A program made the position numbers and the translations under genes. Positions 1 to 12,154 of a stretch of DNA of 64,000 nt are shown here, one piece after another. The first letter of the stretch is position 1, and the number at the start of each line of letters is the position of its first letter. Source of the DNA: Thermomucor indicae-seudaticae (taxonomy: Eukaryota > Mucoromycota > Mucoromycetes > Mucorales > Lichtheimiaceae); the NCBI GenBank assembly GCA_000787465.1, contig JSYX01000008.1, positions 1 through 64,000 of the forward strand, in the 5' to 3' direction. The notes under the pieces were generated by a model. That model saw only the letters and a list, made by a program, of their open reading frames with translations. It did no database searches and was not told the origin of the DNA.

Positions 1-1121
1 CATGATGACCTTTGCCCAGAGTTAAACGTGCTCTTGTCTCTTCGTCTTGGGGCGGAACTGTCAAACCAAGACAAGAAGCGATGACGACAACTCTGTTTCA
101 GACTACAGTTTTGAAAGCCCGACGTCGCGTCGTTATGTTGTCAAGCAAAATGTGGTCATAAGACCAACTCTCGAAGCAAGCTCATTACAATGTACAATGC
201 TATCATACTCTCAACCCAACGAGACTTACGGCAAAGACCCCTGACGATATGTAAGCTGGAGTTATTCCGTATAACGTTTATGTTGTGCAAAGTGTAAGTT
301 TCGTAAGCTTGGTGAACGCGCGTCGCTTTTGCTGACGTGAATACTTTTTGGTTACCGTAAACGTATCTCAAAAAGTCACGTCAAAGTTTAATTGACTATG
401 TCGACATATAATATATACGAAAGGCGTTGATCTTTCCTGGATCAAACGTTTTTTTCCTACGTGGCATTGAGGACTTCTGACAGAAAAACAGACAAGCAAC
501 TCCAGTCAACATTTCAGATAGAGTAAATTCGACAGGACAATCAGAAACGCGCAAAATACAATGCAAATGATCGAAAGACTTTTGCATAAGGAAGCAAACA
601 AACATCTGCTGCGATGGAAGCCTCCAGAAGATATATGGTTGACAGCTGTCAGCCTCCACCGGTGACAGGTGCGGCGTTGGTCCCCGCCAGAGCGGAATAC
701 ACTCTGGGGTAAGTAACATGGTACTTTTAAAATGGAGAGCAAAGGAAAATGCATCTGACGATGATGTGCCTCTCGAGGTATATTTTGCATTGACTGAAAC
801 CCGAGTTTCATCGGAAGGTAAGCACATCATATCTATCAATCATCGCGTTGGTGCAAAATGTGTTTAGGGTAGCGCAAAAATAAACAGCACTGATAAGCAT
901 ACTTCGACTTGAAAATCTGTTCGCATGAGAAAAGCAGGTAGCAGATGCCATCAACGCATTGATTCATCACTCAATTTTTCAAAGTTCGATATTCCGAAAA
1001 GGGAAACACGCATATATAAACGGACTTTTTTGCCCGATGCTTCTTCACATTTGCTCTTTGGACCACGTTTTATTGTTTGTTATAGCGAACTTCCCTGGCC
1101 CTCCTTTTTCTTGTCCCTTTG
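1..1121. other. No confident gene
   Basis: I find no recognisable gene upstream of the ArfGAP gene. A plus-strand stretch at about 614-830 reads like coding sequence in two pieces, but joining them needs an intron of about 30 bp, shorter than any other intron here. The last 100-200 bp presumably contain the ArfGAP promoter; I see no clear TATA box. Confidence 0.4.
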
Positions 1122-3971
1122 ATGTCTAGTGCACACAGTGCTACTTGTAATAGCGTCTCCAACGACATCTCCCCACCTTCTTTTCGAGCAGCAGCCATGG
1201 GCCCGACGGCAACATGGACGCAGCAGCGATCTCCAGCCATGGATGATCTCGAGGATGGTCCGCTGTTTCGAGCGACCATTGCTCAGCTTGCAGGTCGTAC
1301 AAGTACCATGAAGGCCCATGTCAAGCGTATTATTAAGGCAGCCCAGGCCTCGCTGGAGGCTCAGCGAGTGCTCTTGGCGGCTGACCAAGAATTTGTCGAA
1401 GCTTTGCGTGATATTCCGGCGGTCGATCCACTCTTTGCTCACTACCTGAACGATACCTGGCCAAAGGCATACGAGCAGCGCGAACGACTTCAGCACTCCA
1501 TGCAGTCGCTATTAATTGATCCACTCCAGAAATTGTACGAGATGGATATCAAGGTCGCCGATGCCAAGCAGCGTCAGTTCGAAGAAGAGAGCAAGGAATA
1601 TTACGCATCGCTGGCGAAATATCTCAGCATAAAGACAACAGATTCTGCCAAGCGCGCCGATAGTGAAGCCAAGCACATGGCTAAAAAGCGCCACTTTGAT
1701 CTGACACGCTTCGATTACTACAGCTTTCTGGTGGATCTGCATGGTGGTAAAAAGTCGCGCGAACTGTTATACCATTTGTTGAGCTACCAGCAAAAGGAGT
1801 ATGCCTTTTACCAGTCCATCACCAACACACTCGAAGCAAACAAGCCCGGTCTGGACGAGTTGGCAACCATGATGGCGGATGCTTCCCGGGAACAAAATCT
1901 GGCTAACAAGGAACGCTACGAGAAACGCAAAATCCTGGAGTCCAAAGTTGCCGAAGTAGCTTCAGACATGCCCACTCACCCTGTATCTTCCGAGTCGGCC
2001 CAGAGACGTCAGAGTGGTTTTCAGCAGCACCAGCAGCAACGTCGGCTGTCAACAGACGAAATAGGGGATCGAAAGTTAGATGATATCGTAGCCATAGGAA
2101 CGGACTCGAACGTTTCTTCGGAACGTAAGGTTGGCGTGATAACTGGCAATTTAACCGAGCCAGTGATGGAAGAGAACAAGTTTCGCGGTATTCGGGACTT
2201 GGAACAACAGGATCGCGAGTTGATTGCAGGTAGCGGACGTAGAAAGGAAGGTTTCCTGTTTGCCACATCAAAGCCATTGAAGAACAGTGCATTCGACAAG
2301 ACATCCGGAGCCGTCTGGCATAAGTAAGGAATTCCTGTCTTTATACGACGACTTTGAAGAATTGAGCTAATCAATAAGGTAAAACATAGATACTGGTGTG
2401 TTTTGAGCAGCGGTCAACTGCACGAGTACTGCAACTGGAAGAGCCAGCTCCAAACCCATATCGATCCCATCAATCTTAAATTTGCCACGGTGCGAGAAGC
2501 TCGAAACACAGATAGGAGGTTTTGTTTCGAAGTAATCACAACAAATTTCAGACGCGTCTATCAGGCAACTTCGCAAGAGGAGATGCAGAGCTGGATCGCC
2601 ACAATCAATAATTCGATCGAGAGCGTCCTAAACGGCATGAGTAGCTCTGTTGACTTAGTGAAGGAGCTGGACTATGATGACGACCGGCAGACCCAGAGAA
2701 AGTCAGAACAACAGCTGCCTCAGAAATCATCAACAAGGAAAATTCATTCAAAGTCTTTGAGCGGAGCATTGAGAAGCGGGTTATCAGGCAAGGACAAGAG
2801 CATCAAAAAGAGACACAGCAATATCCAGAGCGGTGGCAGTGGTGATGGAAAGTTCCGGTGGGCAGGTTTAGGCTTTGGGAAGTCGAGTACTGGAAGCAGT
2901 CAACCAAAACCAACGGTGACCGCCGAAGCGCAAACCAACGCACATCTGTTGTCACAGTTGAAGGAGGATCCATCGAATGCAGTCTGCGCGGATTGCGGGG
3001 AAGCCAACCCCGAATGGTGTTCTTTAAATCTTGGCATATTATTATGTATCGGTGAGGCATAAAATGAAGAAAAGCGTGTTGATCTCCTTCTGCTCACGGT
3101 CATTTATACGCATATAGAATGTTCTGGCATCCACAGATCGCTGGGCACTCATATCTCAAAGGTCAGGTCTCTGACGTTGGATAGCACTTCTTATACACCA
3201 GACTTGATTGCACTTTTACGAGAACTCGGAAACGCTAGATCAAACGCTATTTGGGAGGCAACCCTGGGGTCGGATCCCCGATGTCGCAAACCTACACCAG
3301 ATAGTACACGCGAAGTCAAATCCGACTTCATTCAAGCAAAATATGTCAGGAGAGAATTCGTGCAAGAATATACAGGTCCCGGAAACAGATACAACCTCTT
3401 GTTCGAAGCAATCCGAAAGGACGATATCCCTGGCGCCATGTATGCCATCGCAATTGGACTCGACGTGAATGGTTCGATACCTTCTTGCTTTAATTCACCC
3501 AGAATTCTATTGCTGGACGACACGAGCGACATAGAAGAGCATCCCTTGAAGGAGCCGTCTGCCGAAGTGGAGGAGCATCAACAGCCCGTTGGTTCGACGT
3601 TGAACAAGAGCCTTTCGGACCACGGCATCGACTTTGAGAGCATCAGGAAGGAATTGGATATGTCGTACTTTTTCGTGCGTTATCCTCTTCACTTTGCACT
3701 TTTACATGGTCGAGTGGCGAACGAGGACTGTGGCCGGGAGCATGTCTATCCCATGGCCGAATTACTGCTGCAGAATGGCGCCGATACGAGTATGGTGGAC
3801 CTTGGGACGGGTTGCACGCTGGGCGAACTGGTTGGAATGGGCAGTGTGGTGGACGACGATGCCATTGAATATCTTAATGCAAAGAATGCCGCACGAGGAC
3901 AGTCTCCCATTGTACGAGCCAGTGCATCGCCTGCATCACGTCTGTCGGGCGAATCTCGCACCAGCAGATAA
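1122..3971 (+). CDS. BAR-PH-ArfGAP-ankyrin protein (ACAP/Cnt5-like)
   Basis: Predicted Arf GTPase-activating protein of about 898 residues that would bind curved membrane and switch off Arf in vesicle traffic. Exons: 1122-2323, 2411-3051, 3118-3971. The start is the ATG at 1122. The N-terminal third is a helical BAR-like region (about residues 45-280). A PH domain follows, split by intron 1, with the segment EARNTDRRFCFEV. The ArfGAP zinc finger reads CADC, 16 residues, then CIEC, followed by GIHRSLGTH with the catalytic arginine; intron 2 cuts the Glu codon of CIEC, and the frame closes exactly. The C-terminus has ankyrin-like segments (YPLHFALLHGR, MAELLLQNGAD). The domain order is that of ACAPs and fission yeast Cnt5. 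Which Arf it acts on cannot be told. Confidence 0.9.
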
Positions 3972-4531
3972 GAACCACACCTCTTGCTACCGCTATATAC
4001 CCTTATTTCCTCTCAACTCTCTTGTGTCTTTTTATCTATTTCATATTCAGATTCATGATACCCATCTCTGCTAAAGCTTCTCTTTATCGTATTTCTGTGT
4101 ATTCGTTACTTTTTTTCTTCATCTTTAATGTCTAATATGTTGCGATATAAAAGCTACAACCATTTGTCATCGGGAAGCATAATAATTGCCGTACAGTTCA
4201 ACGTGGTCATGGTTCTTCAAAACTCGGGCTCTGAAATTGTTGCCAGTATCTTTGTAATAGAAAAAGCCCTTGGCTCCCTATTCACAGTATTCTTTTCCGC
4301 GATGTTATCTGGTTTCTCTCCAATACGACGCATGACCTCCTCATTTGTCAAGAAATTTGTATGATAGGTCATTCTGGTCAAACGAAAGGACGAAGTAGTG
4401 ATATCTATCTCTCGTATTGCCGATAGCCCACATACCGACGCCCCTCTTTTCCCGCTCTTGAACCATTGCTATCACGACTTCGCTTGGAACTCCGTAACCA
4501 AGTCCAACGTCGTTTGTTTCAAGGGAAGGCG
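3972..4531. other. Intergenic
   Basis: A 3' flank rich in pyrimidines lies after the ArfGAP gene, then the promoter side of the exopolyphosphatase gene. A 51-codon minus-strand frame at 4217-4372 is too short to call. Confidence 0.4.
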
Positions 4532-5718
4532 ATGTCCATAACCACCGTGAACGACTTTCTTGACCTTGTCCGTGGACGACTTTCAGACTCGAACGCTCGC
4601 ATCACACTTGTCAGTGGCAATGACTCTGCTGGTGAGGGCGATAAAGAAATAAGGATCGGCGTTTCTTTCACCTTTTTATTCAGCTCCGTTGTTTTTCTGG
4701 AACTGTACAAGACCTCGATTCCATCGTGTCTGCGTTGCTTTTCGCGTACCTAAGTCAACGAAATGAACGAGACACATCGGTGCTCTACGTCCCACTCGTC
4801 AAAGTACCTGCTTGCGACTTGGCACTGCGACCGGAAGTGGAGTTCGTTTTCTCTGTAGCAGGCATTGACGTTGCAAAACTCGTGTGCATCGACCATGTTG
4901 ACGTTTCGCATGCGCAAGCTATTATTCTGGTAGACCACAACAGGCTAACACCGCCCTTTAAAGCAGACGACGAAAAGCGCGTGGTGGGTGTTTTGGACCA
5001 CCATGTTGACGAGCGGCGATACCTCGACGCGCCCCTTCGTGAGATCGAAATGGTCGGCTCTTGCACATCCCTGATTGTGCGGCACTTTAAAGATAGCATA
5101 CCGTCAGAAAAGCCTGTCAGCCGACTGGCGCTCGGACCCATCATGGTGGACACGATCGGTTTACGGTGGGAATACGGCAAGACGACGCAGGTCGACGTCG
5201 AGGCCTTTGAACGCGTCAAAAACGACTGGACCATGAGCGATGCTGAAAAGTTTTACAGAGAAATCGAGGCCGTAAAGTCCAACGTATCCCATCTTAGCTC
5301 GCGAGACCTTTTACGCAAGGATTACAAGGAGTTTTTCGTCCATGGATTCCGAGTAGGGACGAGCTCAGTGCCATGGCATTTCAAAGGCTGGTTTGCCCGC
5401 GACGGTGGTGCAGAGAGCGTTGTCCAGGCAGCCATGGATTACATCAAGGAACGCGCCTTGGATCTTGAGGTGATCCTGACTTCGTATGATCATACTTCCG
5501 AGGGTGGTCAATACGAACGAGAACTCGGCATTTTCGTAGCCAACCCTCGTCTTTTACAAGTGAAACAGACATTGGAAGCAGATCGAAATATAGACTTGTC
5601 ACCGTTGTCGCCGCAACAACAAAGTGAACGCGTGGGATTCTATCGCCAAGGCAATGTCAAGACGTCTCGGAAGCAAGTCTGGCCCCTGATACAGTCCGTT
5701 CTTGAAACCACTCAATAA
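4532..5718 (+). CDS. PPX1: Exopolyphosphatase (DHH/DHHA2 family)
   Basis: Predicted to release terminal phosphate from polyphosphate chains; 368 residues, normal for the PPX1 family. Exons: 4532-4631 and 4712-5718; the intron falls inside the first metal-binding motif and restores SGNDSADLDSIVSAL. Other DHH-family motifs are IDHVD and ILVDHN, then the hallmark DHH in VGVLDHHVDERR, and GSCTSLIV. The C-terminal DHHA2 half includes GFRVGTSSVPW, corresponding to the substrate-binding part. The start is the first ATG in frame (4532). It converges on the P2 gene, with 90 bp between the stop codons. Confidence 0.9.
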
Positions 5719-5808
5719 TAAAAAAAAATCATACGTGTCCGGAAGAAGAAAGCAGTGGACCTGTGCTTCTTTTTTATTTCATACAGTTGGAGACCATGAT
5801 GATCGAGT

Positions 5809-6210
5809 TTAGTCAAAAAGACCGAAGCCCATGTCTTCATCGGATTCCTCCTTTTCTTCCTCCTTCTTTTCTTCTTCCTTGGCCTCCTCAGCACCACCAG
5901 CGGCAGCGCCACCAGCGGCAGCGCCACCAGCCGCAACGGCACCACCAGTAGGAACGGAAGCAAGCTTCTCCTTGCCTTGCTCAATGAGCTAATGTTGTGA
6001 AAGAATGAGTCCATGCACTACAATAAAAATACAATGCAGAGCGATTTGTACCTCGTTGATGTTCTTGTCTTGAAGAGCAGCAATCAAGGAGTTGAGACGT
6101 TCCTCGTCAGCTTCAATACCGACAGAGCTCAAGAGCTTCTTAATGTCTTCAGCAGAAGGGTTGGCCTTGCCACCGGCGGTCAAGAGAAGGTAAGCGGCGA
6201 GATGCTTCAT
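5809..6210 (-). CDS. RPP2: 60S acidic ribosomal protein P2
   Basis: Acidic stalk protein of the large ribosomal subunit that helps recruit elongation factors; 112 residues. Exons on the minus strand: 6052-6210 and 5809-5988. It begins [20 protein letters not shown], typical of P2 rather than P1. Next come the dimerisation helices, an Ala/Gly-rich hinge and the acidic tail ending [13 protein letters not shown], the conserved stalk signature. The intron starts GTACAA and ends TTAG. It is divergent from the mitochondrial uS15 gene, sharing a gap of about 320 bp. Confidence 0.95.
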
Positions 6211-6532
6211 GATGTCTATACCATATTTCTGGTCAATCATCCATCCGTCCATCCGTCTGTCATTCATCCATCCATCGCACCTGGTTTATTATCGCTTTGC
6301 GCAAGTAAAATTTAACTCCTAAGAGAACAAGACGCTTGCAGCGACAGTTATAGAAAAGAGGAGGGAGCTCAAAAGTTCGTCAAGACTGACGGCCTTCATC
6401 GCGCGCGAGCCCCGCGAATAATCGGTGTTTCAAAACCTTTGCCATATGAGGAAACTAACAGCAGTCACGTATCCGAAAACACCTTGTTTTTGAAAGTGGT
6501 ACCTTGACGCAGGAAAAAAGAAATTAAAAGCC
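6211..6532. promoter_or_regulatory. Shared divergent promoter gap, P2 / mitochondrial uS15
   Basis: This 322 bp gap separates the start codons of two ribosomal protein genes, one cytosolic and one mitochondrial. It must carry both promoters. I see no clear TATA box, only a tetranucleotide-like ATCC run near 6238-6275 beside the P2 start. Confidence 0.4.
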
Positions 6533-7390
6533 ATGCTGAGCAGGATTCAGACACGAATAGGCATGTTATTCTGAAACGTCAGCATTGAACGAACAGTGGT
6601 TTAACAGTTTTCAACCCGAAATGTGCAGTTTCTCAAGTAAAATTACAAGATTGCACCTTGAAACGCGGATTCCATTGCACGGCTGTGACATTAGCCAAAA
6701 AGCATCCCAAACAAATCAAGAAAGAGAATCTCGCCAAACGAGCCGCCAAAATAGCAGAATTTGAACGCTCCAAGCCGTCTCCTATTGTCTCAAAGCCGAC
6801 ACCATTTTTCGACACCCTTCACACACCGGCCACAGCCTATGCTTCCACTTCCGACTGTCAGCATTTCCTCACAGAGGCGGATCGGCAGTTTCTGTTTGAA
6901 AAGACGCCACGGGATACAGTCGAAGCAACCAATCTGTCTGCAGTCGAAGGAGCTGACGAAGCCTTGAAGCAGGAGCAAAAGAAGGCGGACATGCTGAAAA
7001 AGATTGTTGGTCTGCAGAATGGCAACGCCAAGGCCGTTCAGCTCTGGAATATCCAGCGAGCCATTGACTGGTTCAAGAGAAAAGAAGGCGATACGGGCAG
7101 TCCAGAAGTACAAGGTATTAACGTTCACATTCTGTGCTTTCTCTACGGGTGATTGACGTTTCCGTTTTCTGCAAAAAGCGGGCATTTTGACCGTGCGCAT
7201 ACACAATGTTCATTCACACTTGCAACAGCATCGGAAAGATAAGCACAACTATAAGCAGCTTCGAGAGATGGTCCACAAGCGAGCAAAGATCCTGAAATAT
7301 CTCAAGAACAAGTATCCCGAGAGATACTATACGTGCTTGAATGAACTTGGTCTGGAGCCAAGAGCCGTGGAAGGCGAAATCACTCTGTAA
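6533..7390 (+). CDS. Mitochondrial small ribosomal subunit protein uS15
   Basis: Predicted mitoribosome protein binding small-subunit rRNA; 234 residues. Proposed exons: 6533-6560, 6650-7114, 7179-7390. The uS15 core spans the last intron: GDTGSPEVQ, then AGILTVRIHNVHSHLQQHRK, with the conserved His/Asp region and a KYPERYYTCLNELGL end. The second exon has no ATG in frame. A short exon at 6533 gives MLSRIQTRIDCTLKRGFHC, a good basic mitochondrial targeting peptide, but it needs a GC donor (AATAG then GCATGT). Core identity is strong; the first exon is less certain. Confidence 0.85.
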
Positions 7391-7724
7391 ATTCATAGAA
7401 AGCTCTGTATTCTTTTTGTTTCGCGTAGAATATATCCCATCAGCACTCCAATACGGTGGTCATAACGCGACCACCAATATGAGTAAACTGTCCGAGTTTT
7501 GGATCTCAAAGGCTAGTGCCAAGCAAAGAGCGGGTCGAAAGTGGTACCTGCCCAAATTGACACAATGATGCGCAAAACGAGTCGTCATTGATTTTCCGAG
7601 TAAAGAAAGAATGACATTGCAGTAAGAAAAGGGCCAATCGGCAAAATCATTTATCCCTTAACAAAGCGCGCGTAACATGAGGTAAACGTCGCCGATCAAA
7701 GCTGTAAGAGGGAGCACGAGAAGC

Positions 7725-8849
7725 ATGCTTGTTTTGGAACGCCACCTCTCTCTTTCTTTTTCCCCCCTTATATGTCGCTCCACTAGCATGCCTCGTCAGC
7801 CACAGCAGAAGCAGGAAAGGATACCATCTTTGGCATTGTTTTCCCTTGCAATTCTACATTCCCACTTCTGTTGGGTTTGCTCCGCCATTTGGACATTGTG
7901 CACGATAAATCTGTCAAGCGCCATGCGGTCATACGAGAGAATAGAAAGAGTAGTGGTTACGTCGACGAAAACGGAACCTGCTTGTTCGTCAACATCACAA
8001 AATAATAATAATACTACTGCTGTCACTCATACTATGAATATTACTGTCGCTGCTGCTCGTAGGCGTCGTGGACGGCCGCGTGGATTCTCGGAACCTCCGG
8101 TAGTACAGCCAAGCAGTCGCTTGGTAGGTAGTACGACTGCCAAGCGTACTCGTGGCCAAACGATCAGTGCAGGAATTTCTGCAGACGACAGCGGCAACAA
8201 TAATTTCTGGGCAAAACGGTTCCTTTACTCATTCAACCGCCACTTGCGCTACTCCAACACTTCTTCCTCCTTGTCATTAGCATTGTCGGACATTACCGAT
8301 TTTCGTCCCACCTTGATGGACGAACGCCGTGGCACAACATGTCCTCCTGTTTGGCTCCAAAAGGCGCGCTTCTACATGGAGAACACACGCAGATCATTCG
8401 AAGAACAATCAAATGCGACTAGATCACTCGAAGAACAGTCAGAAGCGATTAAATCACTCGAGGAACAGTCAAAAACGACATCACAGGAGGAAGAGAATGT
8501 TCGGATCGAGAGAATATCAACAACGACAACAACAAATGAACCATCCGACGAACGTTCCGATTCGGCAATTTCCTTTACAGAGGCGCAAACGCAACCAGGA
8601 GAACAACCTGAAATAGAAACGAAGAAACCCGCGAAAACACGTCCATTTTTGCGTGCAATTCATCATCTGAAAAAGACAGAAACCAAACAAGGGCGTACAG
8701 TCATTCTCAACTTTCGAGATCAATTTTTGAAAACTAAACGATCCGTTCATGGTGATCATGTGCAACCCGAATCCAAAGTTTCTGTGGCTGGTCCAGTGAA
8801 AAAACGCAACGCCATTTCTTCCTTTTGGAAAAGAAAACATGCATCATAG
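7725..8849 (+). CDS. Unknown basic, low-complexity protein
   Basis: Open frame of 374 residues from an ATG at 7725; I do not recognise a family. It has a short AT-hook-like basic patch RRRRGRPRGF near residue 115 and Ser/Thr- and Asn-rich stretches. Three near-perfect 11-residue repeats (SFEEQSNATR, SLEEQSEAIK, SLEEQSKTT) lie at about 8390-8475. The C-terminus is basic (KRNAISSFWKRK). The first 60 residues are hydrophobic and may be untranslated; later ATGs at 7788 and 7923 are alternatives. AT-hook-like patches suggest DNA binding, but this is inference. Confidence 0.5.
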   Translation: MLVLERHLSLSFSPLICRSTSMPRQPQQKQERIPSLALFSLAILHSHFCWVCSAIWTLCTINLSSAMRSYERIERVVVTSTKTEPACSSTSQNNNNTTAVTHTMNITVAAARRRRGRPRGFSEPPVVQPSSRLVGSTTAKRTRGQTISAGISADDSGNNNFWAKRFLYSFNRHLRYSNTSSSLSLALSDITDFRPTLMDERRGTTCPPVWLQKARFYMENTRRSFEEQSNATRSLEEQSEAIKSLEEQSKTTSQEEENVRIERISTTTTTNEPSDERSDSAISFTEAQTQPGEQPEIETKKPAKTRPFLRAIHHLKKTETKQGRTVILNFRDQFLKTKRSVHGDHVQPESKVSVAGPVKKRNAISSFWKRKHAS

Positions 8850-9043
8850 TACATAGTCGCATCGCTGTAAATACTGTAGTTATCGCTTCTCATTATCACC
8901 AATGTTCACTGTTTGCAGAATCCTATTATCATTATTAAAAATCACCACCTCATATGGCTGCCTGATTCGGGTTTATCATTAAAGGATGATTATGTTGCAT
9001 AATTCTAAAATTAGATATATATAAGGCAGAGTGAGAGGGTATC

Positions 9044-11278
9044 TTACAAGAAGCACTCGTCATTTCTTGCACGAGGCCCGACGTAATGGAATTTGCCCCA
9101 AAACTTCCATACGAACATGGTAATCGAAAGGACACCAAAAAGAGCCACACCGCTGCAATTGATTGTACTGGCTGCTTATTGTTGCGTGCATGAGAGAGAG
9201 AGATCCCCAAGATCACCGGGTTGAAGCCTGACAATACGTACCCGTGATTGGCCACTCGGTTGGTAATACAAAGATGAACACTGCCAAAAGTGTCCATGCG
9301 AATCCTAACCCGGTAATCTGTGCAGACCAACGTCCCAAAGAAAAGCGACCCATGATGGATGCTTTCGTCAAGTATGGCAAGACTGTCAAACGACATCCCA
9401 GGACGATGGCTGAAAAAAGGCAGACTTAGTAATACTTCCACAGAAAAGCACAAAGATAAATGGTACTGCACCATAAGCGAAGTGGATAGTAATCGTAGTC
9501 GCGCTGATAATAATCTCAAAGATGCTTTCGGACAATGGGAAGGGTGCAATGACAAGACAACTCGTTAGGGCAGCAACAGCCCATACGGCGTGTCCAGGCA
9601 AATGATTACCGTTCACTTGCTTGAGCACGTTACTGGCTGGTACAGCTTGATCTCTAGCAAGCGCATACAGCATACGCGAAGTACCCGTCATAGAGGCAAC
9701 GCCTGTGCAGAATTGACAGACGATCATCAATACCAAGAACCCAAGTGTCCCGTAGAACCCGATTGCGTCCTACGTTTTGTTATTCAACATCTATTGCTGT
9801 CCCGTAGAAAAATCCACTGGACATACCCAAAACAGTTTAGCGACGGGCATATCTAATGTTGAATCCAGAAGCCCATCCATGTCTCGAATAGAAAAGAGGA
9901 GTACCGTGATAAACACAAGACCGACCAACCAGCTAGTGACAACGGACAAGGTGATGGCCCTGTCGACCAACAAAAGCGCCTCAACATGATTGGTTCTAAG
10001 CCTCGCATGCCATATTTTACCATGGTCCCGACACTTCGGCATCCTTTGTTTCTTCATTGACATAGGCCGCACTTTCGAATCCTTAACCAAAGGTAAGTAT
10101 CCCGTTCGTCTCTGGTATCGATCCGACTCCTCTACCAAAAAGCGAGTATCCAGCTCCAATCATGCCAAGCAAAAACACATAAACTGGGCTGGAAAATCCC
10201 GTCCGGTTCTCGAACTGAGTCAGGACCAATTCGATAGGTTGCCATTCTTGCGTAGTCCAGGACAAGCAAATCACAATCAGTACTAGCCCCCCGCACGACC
10301 AGAACACATTGATCTGGTTCAGCGCTGCCATGGGACCGAGGTGATACGTGTTGAGCACTCCGTGTATCAAGGTGATCAGAATAGCGGTCCACATGATGGT
10401 TACGTTGTCCATTCGATAACCATACACAATCTCAGCTAGGGACCCGATAGATAATGCTGTTCCATAGATAGACAGGGCATGCCGTGATTGATTAATGATA
10501 AATATACAGATAATCGATCTCGGGTCAGATGTACTTTACATACCCACGATCACGTTATTCGCGCCCAGCGCAATGATATTAGCCATTGTATAAGTCCATC
10601 CAGTAACGAATGCACTAAGTGAAACGTCTCTTGTAGATCTTTTCTCTCCATCCCGCTTACGGCAAGAGTCTTACATGATTGGTGCATGTTTCCGATAAAC
10701 AGGATGCGAATTTAAAAGTTCGTAGATCCAATAATACAATCCACCGCTGGTTGGATACTGGATGGGCAGACTGTCAGACAAATAAAACACGGAAAATATC
10801 GGACAGATGCGGGTTACCAGTGAGCATATTTCGGACAAGGACAGTGCGACGCAGATCACCAGAAAAGACACTATATTCCAAGCCATCAGCATAACGAACG
10901 GTCCACCTCGCCTCAAGACTGATGAAACATTAATAAGTGCTCCTTTGTCTGGAAGATTATGTGACTGATCTCACCGGTCTGAAAAGTAGCCGCAGTATTG
11001 GAGAGAATCCCAATGTTGGCAAACGATAAGCCTATTATTCCTTCTTCAATTCTTCCAATCCATAGACTATGCAAATCTAATGCATGTACCAAAAGATGCA
11101 AACAATGATAGCTTGCGCTGCATCTCCTTTCGTTCATCCCACACTTTTTAGCTCCAATAATCCGACTATACTAAACCACAAGAAAAACCTGTTTATATCC
11201 TTGAACCCGAACATCTATGCTGCTCTCCTCCAAGAAAGACGCTGCGCCGTACGTTGTCACAGCCGAGTTATTTCCCAT
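9044..11278 (-). CDS. APC-family amino-acid permease (GABA/bidirectional type)
   Basis: Predicted plasma- or vacuolar-membrane permease of about 521 residues with roughly 12 membrane spans. Eleven exons (minus strand): 11172-11278, 10975-11066, 10818-10918, 10675-10757, 10544-10614, 10136-10456, 10021-10081, 9827-9959, 9472-9769, 9242-9409, 9044-9174. All splice phases agree. Family marks include LSEICSLYPTSGGLYYW, APIIAFVTGWTYTMANI, ESAAYVNEETKDAEVSGPW, TGVASMTGTSRMLYALARD and IMGRFSLGRW. They match fungal Uga4/Bat1-like transporters in the ACT subfamily. The junction of exons 1 and 2 is the weakest; it rests only on phase. The substrate cannot be told from sequence. Confidence 0.88.
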
Positions 11279-12154
11279 GGAAAAGGGGAAGGAAGAACAG
11301 AACGTGGTATCCTTGCTCTTACAACAGGGTGACTTAAAAATTTCCAACCCCACGTAAACCAATAGGAAACTTTCCAACACGAACTTCCCTCGCAGGAATA
11401 ACATTCTCGGTGTACAGTGTCCGGGCGACATAGTGATCATGTTGGTAACGAAGAACAACGACCGCTGAAGATGTTGTTAATATCGATTGCTAGGAGCAGC
11501 TTTTTCTTCGAATCTGCCACTGGAAACGTGATCCTTATATTCGAGCGTTGTCATCATATTGATCGCGGGCACTATATTCAATTAACGTATACTTCAAATC
11601 AAGCAGTATTCAAAGGCCTGTCCACTTCTTCTACCCTTTGTACACGATCCAAAATCACGCGTAACCACCTGAGGTCCACGGTTACTATGACCTTTACGTC
11701 ATTAGGTCTGACAAGGGCAGGATCAAACGCAACAAGTCCTACAATGTGTTACCAAGCGGCTTTGTACAAAGAGATATGCACACCAAACCGAAAAAGTTGC
11801 CATAATACGCCAAACTTGCATATAGCTTGCTTGCTGCTGCACCTAGAGTATATGCACTGCATTTCACCGACGCCAATAATCACACACAGATTCTGCAGCA
11901 ATGTGAGGTAATGATTGTATCAAGCTATATATATTGGGTGTGAGCGTGGATAAGGAAAGTGAGGGATATCATATATGTAAATATATATATATATAATCGT
12001 TAAGGATAAAATAAAAGATGAAGAGAGCGGTGAGGGTGGGTACAGGGTGGTTCATCGGAAAAAGCGCCCCAAAAATGTGTGCGACATAGCAACGGAGAGG
12101 GACGTGGAGGGGGTATTATTCAACCGTCTCAGGATCACAGTACTTGTTGTTGTT
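11279..12154. other. Intergenic
   Basis: No supported gene. It holds the permease promoter side and the 3' flank of the Arl8 gene. An AT dinucleotide run lies near 11970-11996. A 164-codon plus-strand frame at 11417-11911 has no recognisable composition or motif. Confidence 0.4.

Noticed and set aside
4217..4372. Minus-strand 51-codon frame reading NFLTNEEVMRRIGEKPDN
   Set aside because: It faintly recalls the end of LINE reverse transcriptases, but it is too short and has no other element parts nearby.
7485..7571. ATG frame ending WYLPKLTQ after the uS15 stop
   Set aside because: 29 codons with no partner; joining it to uS15 needs a weak donor inside the conserved C-terminus.
11417..11911. 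164-codon plus-strand frame
   Set aside because: No motif, poor composition, and it overlaps the promoter side of the permease; likely chance.
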